From assembly GCA_937925925.1 (NCBI GenBank), contig CALANA010000168.1, forward strand, positions 1 through 48,552: 48,552 bases of DNA, given 5' to 3'. The notes below the pieces were generated by a model. The model ran no database searches. It was not told the DNA's origin and worked only from the letters and a program-made list of their open reading frames with translations. Origin of the DNA: an uncultured Chloroflexales bacterium (GTDB taxonomy: Bacteria > Chloroflexota > Chloroflexia > Chloroflexales > Chloroflexaceae). Positions 17,118 to 24,593 of the stretch are shown in pieces. The translations under genes and the position numbers were made by a program. The first letter of the stretch is position 1. Each line of letters starts with the position of its first letter.

Positions 17118-17735
17118 AGGAACGGCAGACCGCGGCCTTTGGCGCTCAGCGCTTGATTTGGCTGGTGGACGATCTGGTCGCCCAACCGACCGCCAGTGTC
17201 CCACAGGCGTGTGGCGCATGGGCCGCGACCAAAGCCGCCTATACCTTCTGGAACGCTCAGCAGGTCACGCCAGAGGCGATCCGTGCCGCACATCAGGATC
17301 AAACACGCGTGCGCGTGCAGGCCACCTCCACCGTGCTGGTTATCCACGATACGACCGCGATCAATGTGACGAACCATCCCGCTACGAAAGATGTGGGGGA
17401 TCTCGATCATCCCAAACGTCGCGGCTTATAAGGTGCATTCCGCCCTGGCAGCGACCCATGATGGCGTACCGCTGGGCCTCATCCATACAAGCGGTTTGAA
17501 CCCGTGATCCGGCACCATTGGGCACCAAACGAAGCCGGCAGCAGCGTCCCCCGTCCGAGCAGGAACGCCAGCGCTGGTTGACCGCGTGGCACGCCACCCA
17601 GGCCGCCCTGACCGATAATATCCGGATCGTGACCATCGCCGATCGGGAAGCCGACCGGTCTGATCTGTGTACACCCGAGCGCCTGGATCACCATCAGGTG
17701 CGTATCCGCGCTGCCTATCATCGCGGTGCGGGGCA
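17118..17735 (+). pseudogene. IS4-family (Tn5-like) transposase remnant, multiple frameshifts
   Basis: A second, different transposase begins abruptly at about 17118. In one frame: ERQTAAFGAQRLIWLVDDL, ASVPQACGAWAATKAAYTFW, VIHDTTAIN and DLDHPKRRGL up to TAA 17429-17431. One base too many there shifts the frame, and KVHSALAATHDGVPLGLIH follows. After another break, SEQERQRWLTAWHATQAAL and VTIADREAD continue to RIRAAY near 17727. The W-AA-KAAY-FW segment and the DREAD motif are typical of Tn5-like IS4 transposases. The glutamate half of the catalytic domain is missing. No terminal inverted repeats could be recognised. Confidence 0.8.
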
Positions 17736-17739
17736 TCCT

Positions 17740-17992
17740 GACCGACCAGGCCCATATAGCCGATTAACCGCCACAACGCCGCCGCATCAAAATAGCCCTG
17801 CCACTCGATCCGGTGCAGATACTCCTGCCCCTGCGGGCTACGCACCCGCACCAGGGTATCGAGAAACTGCTTGCTCATCGGCAGTTCACAGACGACCACC
17901 TCAATCACGCTCGCGGCTGGCACGCCCAGCAAGGGAATGAGATCGGCGGCACGGAGCGTGGTCAGGAGTTTCAAGGGAATATCTGTTTTCAT
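17740..17992 (-). pseudogene. Rpn-family recombination-promoting nuclease, 5' fragment cut by transposon debris
   Basis: From ATG 17992 the minus strand reads MKTDIPLKLLTTLRAADLIP, LLGVPAASVIEVVVCELPMS, QFLDTLVRVRSPQGQEYLHR and IEWQGYFDAAALWRLIGYMG. This is the N-terminal half of the Rpn (PD-(D/E)XK_nuclease_2, putative transposase) family, with the IEWQGY strand that carries part of the active site. Homology stops at about 17740, exactly where the plus-strand transposase remnant ends, and the frame then runs on into antisense transposase sequence. The gene has been cut by an insertion and is not expected to work. An upstream in-frame ATG at 18043 is a less likely start. Confidence 0.75.
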
Positions 17993-18103
17993 TACAGTGC
18001 TTCCGGTATCAGGAGCCATAGTCCAGGATGTATTGTAGCACATTTGGCAGTAGTCACGCGCCGCGGCCGCCCGTGTCGTCGCATCCTCGCGTCGCGCATC
18101 CGC

Positions 18104-19621
18104 CTACTCCACCCGCCTCGGGCGGTACTGAATGGCCTCGGCCAGGTGGGCAGGGGCGATCTGCTCGCTACCGGCAAGGTCGGCGATGGTGCGTGCCAGC
18201 TTGAGAACGCGATGGTAGCCACGTGCCGACAGATTGAGTTGACGCACGGCCGCCTTCATCAGGCTCTGGCCAGCACTGTCGAGCGGGCAGTAGTCGCGGA
18301 TCTCGGCTGCACCCATATCACTATTGGACAGCAGCCGCGTACCCTGAAAGCGTGCCTGCTGCCGCTCGCGGGCAGCGCAGACGCGCTGGCGGATGGCAGC
18401 GGATGGCTCACCCTGCCGCTCGCTGCTCAGTTTGTCGTAGTTCACCCGTGGCACCTCAACATGAATGTCGATCCGGTCGAGCAGTGGCCCGGAGATGCGG
18501 CGCTGATAGCGCGTGATCAGCGCGGGACTGCACGTGCAGGCGCGTTCGGGGTCGCCGTACCAGCCACATGGACAGGGGTTCTGCGCTGCCACCAGCATAA
18601 ACGATGCGGGGAAGGTGACACTGCCCGATGCGCGACTCAGCGTGACGACGCGATCTTCCAGTGGCTGGCGCAACACCTCCAGCTTGGGGCCAAATTCGGG
18701 CAACTCGTCCAGGAAGAGGACGCCACGATGGGCCAGCGAGATCATCCCTGGCTTGATGCGCCCGCCGCCACCGCCCACCAGTCCTGCCAGCGACGTGGTG
18801 TGATGCGGTGCGCAGAACGGGCGCTGGCGGATCAGCGGCGTGTCTTTGGGCAGTTGTCCGCTTACACTGTAGATTTTGGTGACCTCAATCGCCTCGTCCA
18901 GGCTCATCGGTGGTAGGATGGAGTTCATCGCACGCGCCATCAGGGTTTTGCCTGCGCCGGGGCTGCCTGACATCAACACATTATGCCCGCCGGCCGCCGC
19001 CACCTCCAGCGCCCGCTTCACATGCTCCTGCCCGCGCACATCTTTGAAGTCAACCGGATAGCTCACCTCGATCGCATCAAAGCGCAATGTGGACAGGTAG
19101 GGCGCCAGCGGGCGTTCGGCACAGATATGCGCCGCCAGGTCGGGGAGCGTGCGTACCGGCACAATCGTCAATCCCTCGACCAGCGCCGCTTCGGGCGCGT
19201 CTTCATAGGGCACATACGCGGTTTCGATCCCTTGCGCCCGCGCCACGGCCACCATGGGCAACACCCCATCGGTGTGACGCAGTGTGCCATCGAGACCCAG
19301 CTCGCCAATGAACACCGCTTGTGCGACATCGCCATAGATCTGCTCCGATGCCAGCAACAACCCGATCGCAATCGGTAAATCATAGGCCGGGCCGGCCTTG
19401 CGCAAATCGCCCGGTGCCAGGTTGACCGTGATGCGCTTCAAGGGGAATGTCTGCCCGCTGTTACGAATGGCGGCGCGTACCCGTTCACGACTCTCCTGCA
19501 CCGCCGTGTCACCCAGACCGACCACGGTGAAGCTGGGCAGGCCATTCGCAATATCAACCTCTACCTCCACCAGCATTCCCTCCAGGCCAATCACCGCACA
19601 GCTATAGACTTTCGCGAGCAT
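18104..19621 (-). CDS. comM: YifB/ComM-family Mg chelatase-like AAA+ ATPase
   Basis: 505 residues, full length for the family. The N-terminal Lon-protease-like ChlI domain (1-165) starts MLAKVYSCAVIGLEGMLVEV. The AAA+ core (about 190-395) has Walker A GSPGAGKTLMARAM near residue 220, Walker B GVLFLDELPEF, the Cys-rich loop NPCPCGWYGDPERACTC and the arginine region RISGPLLDRIDIHVEVPR. The C-terminal Mg_chelatase_C helical domain ends AHLAEAIQYRPR. In Gammaproteobacteria ComM is a hexameric helicase that promotes branch migration in natural transformation; assignment of that role here is by homology. The start has a perfect AGGAGG four bases upstream. The gene stands alone, and a shred of GCG-octamer repeat lies past its stop. 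Confidence 0.93.
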   Translation of the reverse strand: MLAKVYSCAVIGLEGMLVEVEVDIANGLPSFTVVGLGDTAVQESRERVRAAIRNSGQTFPLKRITVNLAPGDLRKAGPAYDLPIAIGLLLASEQIYGDVAQAVFIGELGLDGTLRHTDGVLPMVAVARAQGIETAYVPYEDAPEAALVEGLTIVPVRTLPDLAAHICAERPLAPYLSTLRFDAIEVSYPVDFKDVRGQEHVKRALEVAAAGGHNVLMSGSPGAGKTLMARAMNSILPPMSLDEAIEVTKIYSVSGQLPKDTPLIRQRPFCAPHHTTSLAGLVGGGGGRIKPGMISLAHRGVLFLDELPEFGPKLEVLRQPLEDRVVTLSRASGSVTFPASFMLVAAQNPCPCGWYGDPERACTCSPALITRYQRRISGPLLDRIDIHVEVPRVNYDKLSSERQGEPSAAIRQRVCAARERQQARFQGTRLLSNSDMGAAEIRDYCPLDSAGQSLMKAAVRQLNLSARGYHRVLKLARTIADLAGSEQIAPAHLAEAIQYRPRRVE

Positions 19622-19739
19622 GCTGCCTCCTTTGCCAGACGATGGTGCGGCATACGCAACGGATGAACGTGCCGCACTGGGTTCAGGTTTTGATTACGAG
19701 GGAGTATAGCATGCCTGGCGGGTTGGTACGAATCTGGTA

Positions 19740-19748
19740 TGGTATAAT
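19740..19748 (+). promoter_or_regulatory. Extended -10 promoter element (predicted)
   Basis: TGGTATAAT (19740-19748) matches an extended -10 (TGnTATAAT). No good -35 hexamer lies 16-18 bases upstream. It points toward the DA1-like gene, but 390 bases and two repeat blocks lie between, so the target is uncertain. Confidence 0.35.
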
Positions 19749-19777
19749 TAGGAATGCTCAATGACAGGACTTACGCA

Positions 19778-19905
19778 GTGGTCTGGTCAACTCGCCTTTT
19801 CGCCTTCGGCAGAGCGGTACTTGCTCTGTTTTTTGGGTCTCATTAAATGAGACCCAAAAGATGGTCGCTTCGACGCCGCTGCAGGCGAAAACGGTTGTCG
19901 GATGA
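19778..19905. repeat. Long imperfect inverted repeat with perfect 13-bp central stem
   Basis: The centre (19831-19859) is TTTTGGGTCTCAT-taa-ATGAGACCCAAAA, a perfect 13-bp stem with a 3-base loop. Further out, TGGTCTGGTCAACTCGCCTT (19780) is partly mirrored by AGGCGAAAACGGTTGTCGG and ATGACCCA (19883-19909). GGACTTACGCAG just outside resembles termini common in insertion sequences. The whole looks like a MITE-like palindromic element; the centre could also act as a bidirectional terminator. Confidence 0.6.
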
Positions 19906-19946
19906 CCCACCATGTAACTTGTGTCAATGAGTGACAAAAAACTGAA

Positions 19947-20008
19947 GTCCCGGCTACAGCCGAGACGGGGCTAGACCCACACTAAAGCCGGGACTCCGGT
20001 TTACCATT
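19947..20008. repeat. Dispersed palindromic repeat (family G), copy 2
   Basis: AAAGCCGGGACTCCGGTTTACC (20 of its bases shown: AGCCGGGACTCCGGTTTACC) is the inverse of the start of the 11389-11445 block. The left part AGTCCCGGCTACAGCCGAGAC is a slightly decayed version of that copy's stem. Non-coding. Confidence 0.65.
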
Positions 20009-20141
20009 GGGATAGGCTTGCTCAATATGTGGACAGATTACATCCGTAATGGCAACACAACCCTGCGCTGATGTCGGATACAAAACGTGCCAACGTGCAA
20101 TCGTTTCAATGACCAGAAACCCGCCAACCTGCAACCAGATA

Positions 20142-20873
20142 ATGACCACACCTTCCAATCAATCGTCCATATCAGCCTCGCTCGATCACTGTGCCGCTTG
20201 CGGCTGCCAGTTGACCGGTGCCTATTACACGCTCCTCGACAGCGATGAGCGCTATTGTCCGCAGTGTATTGATACCCGCCCGCGTTGCGATAGCTGTGGT
20301 GCGCCGCTTGGCCCGCACTACTGGCAACTCCACGATGGGCGGTTGCAGTGTCCACGTTGTCATCGCACGGCGGTCTACGACTCGGAGCTGGCGAAGACGT
20401 TGTTTGACGAGACGGTGGCCGGGGTAGTGACGCAGCTCAGTCTGACGCTCAATGTCGGGGTTGAGTTTCGGCTGGTTGATGTACCGACTTTGCAATCGGT
20501 ACGCAGCCAGGATCTGCGGCACACGCTGGCAGGCTATGAGCGCGTCCTGGGCCTGTATCAGCGTCAGGGACGCCTGCGGGTGATCTATATGCTCTATGGC
20601 CTGCCCCGGCTGTTGTTTCGGGCGACGGTGGCGCACGAGTATGCGCACGCCTGGCAGGGCGAACAGTGCCCGCTGTTGAGCGATGATCGCTTGCGCGAGG
20701 GCTTTGCCGAATGGGTCGCCTACCGCCACTTGCTCTGGCTAGGGTGTATGAAGGCGGCACAGCGTATGTTGAGTGGCTCGCATCCATACCTGCCTGCGTT
20801 GCGGTATGTGCTGGAATTGGAACAACAAATGGGTATTCCGGGTGTCATCGCCTATATCCGAAAGGCCGAATAG
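20142..20873 (+). CDS. DA1-like zinc peptidase with LIM-like zinc fingers
   Basis: 243 residues from ATG 20142 (MTTPSNQ); in-frame ATGs at 20049 and 20109 are alternatives and none has a clear ribosome site. Residues about 15-75 carry CxxC pairs (CAACGCQL, CPQCID, CDSCGAPLG, CPRCHR) in the order of a LIM-type zinc domain. The C-terminal half has VAHEYAHAWQ, an HExxH metallopeptidase signature, followed by LREGFAEWVAYRHLL with the Glu expected as third ligand. This pairing is that of the DA1 family (Pfam DA1-like), ubiquitin-activated peptidases in plants; bacterial members are uncharacterised. It ends two bases before the helicase start, so the two genes share an operon. The substrate is unknown. 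Confidence 0.8.
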   Translation: MTTPSNQSSISASLDHCAACGCQLTGAYYTLLDSDERYCPQCIDTRPRCDSCGAPLGPHYWQLHDGRLQCPRCHRTAVYDSELAKTLFDETVAGVVTQLSLTLNVGVEFRLVDVPTLQSVRSQDLRHTLAGYERVLGLYQRQGRLRVIYMLYGLPRLLFRATVAHEYAHAWQGEQCPLLSDDRLREGFAEWVAYRHLLWLGCMKAAQRMLSGSHPYLPALRYVLELEQQMGIPGVIAYIRKAE

Positions 20874-20875
20874 CG

Positions 20876-23614
20876 ATGGATTTTACTCCGGCCCAGCATC
20901 AGGCTATTCATCTGGACGATAACTTGATTGTCACTGCTGGTGCGGGCAGTGGTAAGACACGGGTGCTGGTCGAGCGCTACCTGCGCTTGTTGACAACGGA
21001 TGCGCTGCAGGACGACGCGGCGGCTTTTGCGGCAGTGGCGTCAATCCTGGCGATCACCTTTACCGAAAAAGCGGCCCGCGAGATGCGCGAGCGCGTGCGG
21101 CAGGCGGTCGAGCAACGGGCACAGGAGGCACCTCGTGCCGAGCGCCCAACCTGGGAAGCCCGTCGTAGCGCCATCGAGGTGGCGCGGATTGGCACCATTC
21201 ACAGCTTCTGCGCCACACTATTGCGCAGCCATCCGGCAGAGACTGGCCTTGATCCCCACTTTCGCGTCCTTGATGAAGTCGAGGCGCTGTCGTTGCTGGC
21301 CGAGGGCGTTGATGCTGCCCTGATGGAGACCGTCTGCAGAGGCACCTCTTGTGGGTGCCCGCGTGGCCCTGATCCCGACATACCTGATCTGCCACTACTA
21401 TTGGCCGAGTTTGGGCGCGAAGAGTTGCGCACGATTCTGACCGATATGGTGCGCGGCGGGGCCGAGGTGCGGGCAGCGCTGACACATATGCCCGCCACAG
21501 TGGACGCATTGCAGGCACTGTGGCAGACCTGGTTGACCACGACACGTGCCAATGTGCTGGTGGCACTGATCGGTCACCTGCGCTCATGTGCCGCCCGTGT
21601 TGAACTGGATCGTCTGGCCGCAATCGCCAGTGATCAGGATGTGATTGGCAAGCAAGTGCGGGCGGTGCATGACTGGCTGGCGCACCTACCGGTCATAGAT
21701 GTGACCGTCGGTACGCCTGAACCGTTGACCAACATATCCATACCTGATTTTACACCAATCAGGACTATCAAACTCAATGGTGGCAGCAAGAAAAACTGGC
21801 CCACCGCTGAGGATCTGGTGGCAGCGAAGGCGGCGCTGGACATGGTGCGCGCGGCGTACAAAGACTACAAAGACAAAAACCTGCTAGAACTGACGCTTGA
21901 TGCCGAGCTAGAGCAGCGGGCGGCGCAGGTGACCCTGAGTCTGCGCACGCTCTATATGCAGACGGTGGCGTGTTATACCCAGCGCAAGGAGCAGATCGAC
22001 GCGCTGGACTATGATGACCTGGAGCAACGCGCCCGCGCATTGCTGGAGCAACATCCCCAGGTGTGCGCCCGCTGGCAGGCCGAGTTGCGGGCGGTGCTGG
22101 TGGATGAGTTTCAGGATACCAATGATGAGCAGCGGGCGATCATCTATGCGCTGACGGGCATGCACCACCCGTCACCCGCCGCCGACAACCCGTCCAGCGC
22201 GGCATGTGCGCCACCAACGCTGTTTGTGGTTGGTGATGGGAAGCAGTCGATCTATCGCTTTCGCGGCGCAGATGTGAGCGTCTTCCGCCGCGTTGCGTCT
22301 GACATTGTGGCCCGTGGTGGGCAAGCGGTTGCGCTAGATACTTCTTTTCGCAGCCATGCACTGCTGTTGACCTGGATCAATCGGGTGACAGCCCAGGTAT
22401 TTGCGCGCCCGCAGCCCCTGCGAGCCTATGAAATCCCGTTCGAGGCCTTACATGCCCACCGTCCCGCTCCGCCACACCCCTGCTGTGTGGAGCTGCATCT
22501 CGTCACCGACAGCGCGAGTGCCGAGGCGTCACGCGAGGCCGAGGCCCAGGCCCTGGCTGCACGTATCCGGGCGCTGGTGCAGGGGACTGAAGGGGCGCTG
22601 GTGTATGGGCCGCAGGGCTGGCGCATACCGGAGTATGGCGACTTTGCGCTGCTGTTTCAGGCTTCCACGGTGTTTGACCATTATGAACAGGCCCTCCGCG
22701 CAGCGGGTATTCCCTATCTCACCACCGCCGGGCGTGGCTATTATGGCCGCAAAGAGGTGCTGGATCTCATTCATTTGCTGCGTGTGCTGGACGATCCGAC
22801 CGATGAACTGGCACTGGTGGGCGTGTTGCGGTCGCCGCTGTTTGCGCTGGACGACGCTACCATCCTGCGCTTGCGCTTTGCCCATCCGCACAGCCTGTGG
22901 GCGGCGCTGATGCAGACCGCTGCCGAGACACCTGAGACCGCGTATGTACCGCTGGATTTTGCGCGTACGACCCTGCGTGACCTGCACGACCTGCGCGGAC
23001 GGGTCACGGTGGTTGAGTTGCTGCGTGCGGCGCTGGCGCAGACGGGCTATCTGGCAACGATCAGTGGGTTGCCGGATGGCGAGCGGCGGCGGGTCAATGT
23101 GGAGAAGTTGCTGGAGGCAGCGCGGCGGGTGGGCAGCGGCGGCCTGGGCGTTTTTCGGGTGTACCTGGATAGCCTGCTGCAAGCCGAGTCACGCGAAGGC
23201 GAAGCGCCGCTGGAGGCGACCGGCAGCGTGCAGTTGATGACGGTTCACCGCAGCAAAGGCCTGGAGTTCCCGATCGTCGTGCTGCCCGATCTGGGGCGCA
23301 AGCCACCACCGCAGAAGGCCCCCTGGCTGGCGCGGCGGCCGTATGGACTGGCGCTGCAACTGCGCGATACGACGGGCGAAAAGGTGCCCACCGTGGCCTA
23401 TCACCTGGCGCTAGCCGAGGAGCGGCGGATGGAGCAGGCCGAACGCGAGCGTCTGCTGTATGTGGCACTGACCCGTGCCCGTGACTATCTGCTCCTCAGC
23501 GGGCCGGCACCACAGCCGAGCGGCGAGGACTGGCTCAGTCGCCTGATGAGCGCAGCCGGAGAGTCGTGGGAAAGTGGCGGCTCAGCAGGGTGTGTGCGGG
23601 TGTTTTATGTTTGA
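20876..23614 (+). CDS. UvrD/RecB-type superfamily 1A helicase, AddA-like, lacking nuclease domain
   Basis: 912 residues from ATG 20876, two bases past the DA1-like stop, with AAAGG upstream. Motifs: Q-motif FTPAQHQAI, Walker A VTAGAGSGKTRVLVERYL (about 20-37), Ia AITFTEKAAREMRERV, the IGTIHSFCATLLR strand, motif II VLVDEFQDTNDEQ (near 408), motif III VGDGKQSIYRFRGADV, motif IV LDTSFRSH, motif V TVHRSKGLEFPIVVLPDL, and motif VI ERLLYVALTRARDYLLL (near 860). The order and insert sizes follow AddA/RecB rather than UvrD. Classical AddA is about 1200 residues with a C-terminal PD-(D/E)XK nuclease; here the protein ends about 50 residues after motif VI, so the nuclease part is absent, by truncation or natural design. 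It is a 3'-5' DNA helicase by homology, probably in recombination or repair. Confidence 0.92.
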   Translation: MDFTPAQHQAIHLDDNLIVTAGAGSGKTRVLVERYLRLLTTDALQDDAAAFAAVASILAITFTEKAAREMRERVRQAVEQRAQEAPRAERPTWEARRSAIEVARIGTIHSFCATLLRSHPAETGLDPHFRVLDEVEALSLLAEGVDAALMETVCRGTSCGCPRGPDPDIPDLPLLLAEFGREELRTILTDMVRGGAEVRAALTHMPATVDALQALWQTWLTTTRANVLVALIGHLRSCAARVELDRLAAIASDQDVIGKQVRAVHDWLAHLPVIDVTVGTPEPLTNISIPDFTPIRTIKLNGGSKKNWPTAEDLVAAKAALDMVRAAYKDYKDKNLLELTLDAELEQRAAQVTLSLRTLYMQTVACYTQRKEQIDALDYDDLEQRARALLEQHPQVCARWQAELRAVLVDEFQDTNDEQRAIIYALTGMHHPSPAADNPSSAACAPPTLFVVGDGKQSIYRFRGADVSVFRRVASDIVARGGQAVALDTSFRSHALLLTWINRVTAQVFARPQPLRAYEIPFEALHAHRPAPPHPCCVELHLVTDSASAEASREAEAQALAARIRALVQGTEGALVYGPQGWRIPEYGDFALLFQASTVFDHYEQALRAAGIPYLTTAGRGYYGRKEVLDLIHLLRVLDDPTDELALVGVLRSPLFALDDATILRLRFAHPHSLWAALMQTAAETPETAYVPLDFARTTLRDLHDLRGRVTVVELLRAALAQTGYLATISGLPDGERRRVNVEKLLEAARRVGSGGLGVFRVYLDSLLQAESREGEAPLEATGSVQLMTVHRSKGLEFPIVVLPDLGRKPPPQKAPWLARRPYGLALQLRDTTGEKVPTVAYHLALAEERRMEQAERERLLYVALTRARDYLLLSGPAPQPSGEDWLSRLMSAAGESWESGGSAGCVRVFYV

Positions 23615-23646
23615 TATGGTATATAGGAACAGTCCCTGGAAAATCC

Positions 23647-24114
23647 ATGATCTGCATTGAACGTGCTACCCTGGCTGACGCCGCGGCTATTCTGGATCTA
23701 CAATATCGCGCCTATCAAGGCGAGGCCGAGCGTTACAACGATTGGCAGTTACCCCCTCTGACCCAGTCGTATGCTCAACTGCTGGTCGAGATCGAACAGC
23801 AGATCTGTCTGAAAGCCACATGGGGCACCCATCTGGCTGGCTCCGTGCGGGCATATCTGGCAGGGGATACCGGCTACATTGGCCGCCTGATGGTCGAGCC
23901 AGCGCAGCAACGACAGGGGATTGGCACGCGCCTGATGGAGACCATTGAACGGGCGCTCCCCGACGCAACGCGCTTTGAGCTATTCACCGGCAGCCGGAGC
24001 GAGCATAGTCTGGCGTTGTATCACAAGCTGGGCTATCGCATTGTGCGCTCGGCATATGTGCATCCCCACTTGACGCTGGTGTATCTGGAAAAAAAGCGGG
24101 TACGCCCGGCGTGA
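23647..24114 (+). CDS. GNAT-family N-acetyltransferase
   Basis: 155 residues from ATG 23647 (MICIERATLADAAAILDL). The GNAT fold is visible: beta-1 and helix N-terminal, the core strand GDTGYIGRLMVEPAQQRQGI with the acetyl-CoA loop Q-R-Q-G-I-G at about residues 90-96, and SLALYHKLGYR in motif B. An acetyl group from acetyl-CoA is transferred to an unknown amine. An upstream extension to 23566 would overlap the helicase gene and has no homology, so I reject it. The gene starts 32 bases after the helicase stop and runs in the same direction. Confidence 0.88.
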   Translation: MICIERATLADAAAILDLQYRAYQGEAERYNDWQLPPLTQSYAQLLVEIEQQICLKATWGTHLAGSVRAYLAGDTGYIGRLMVEPAQQRQGIGTRLMETIERALPDATRFELFTGSRSEHSLALYHKLGYRIVRSAYVHPHLTLVYLEKKRVRPA

Positions 24115-24143
24115 GCCATCGGTGGTCAATGAGGGTGGGCGCT

Positions 24144-24593
24144 ATGGACTGGATCACATGGGCCGAGGTGTTGAGTTATGTCGTGACGATCGTGGGCCTG
24201 CCATTCGCCATCATTCAAGCGGGCTGAGCATTCAAGCGTTCGAGCGGGCTGAGCGTTCAAGCGCTCCAACGCTTCAGCGCTCCAACGCTCCAACGCTCCA
24301 ACGCTTCAACGCTTCGTGGTGCGCCGCAGGAATTGACCGAGGAGCAGCAGGAGCGCCGCCTCGTTATTTTTGAGATGCTGATTGCGCTCTTTGAACGGGC
24401 CTATATTCTGGTCTATGAGGATCATATGTCAGCGCACACGCAACGTCTGTGGCGCACGTGGGACGATTATATGCGTTACTGGTGTCGCCGCCAGGATTTC
24501 CGCGCGGCCCTGCCGATGCTGATTGAAGGCGAGGATGCTGACTTTAGCCGCTATATCCTGGCGGTGCTGGCCAACGAGATGGCAAAGTCGTGA
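24144..24593 (+). pseudogene. Small membrane-anchored protein gene broken by an octamer repeat array
   Basis: ATG 24144 begins MDWITWAEVLSYVVTIVGLP and FAII, a short N-terminal membrane helix, then reads into the repeat array (24219-24318) and meets TGA at 24225-24227. After the array the same frame is open again: QELTEEQQERRLVIFEMLIA, LFERAYILVYEDHMS, LWRTWDDYMRYWCRRQDFRA, to the stop at 24591-24593. Both halves look like one family of about 150-residue membrane-anchored proteins of unknown function (N-terminal anchor, helical cytoplasmic domain). About 35-45 residues that should join them have been replaced by repeat. Only the single TGA prevents read-through. Re-initiation at ATG 24375 or a non-ATG codon near 24333 could make the C-terminal part. 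The stop overlaps the next gene's GTG. Confidence 0.7.
24219..24318. repeat. GCG-anchored octamer array inside a gene
   Basis: Units of 8-9 bases run in register: GCGGGCTGA, GCATTCAA, GCGTTCGA, GCGGGCTGA, GCGTTCAA, GCGCTCCA, ACGCTTCA, GCGCTCCA, ACGCTCCA (twice or more), ACGCTTCA, ACGCTTCG. This is the same unit type as at 42809-42915 and 15519-15579. It lies in the reading frame of the gene at 24144-24593. Confidence 0.85.

Noticed and set aside
17426-18043. 205-codon minus frame as a complete Rpn protein
   Set aside because: Only the first 80 or so residues after ATG 17992 match the family; the rest is antisense of transposase debris.
20711-23614. 967-residue version of the helicase starting at 20711
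   Set aside because: The first 55 codons overlap the DA1-like gene out of frame; homology starts at ATG 20876.
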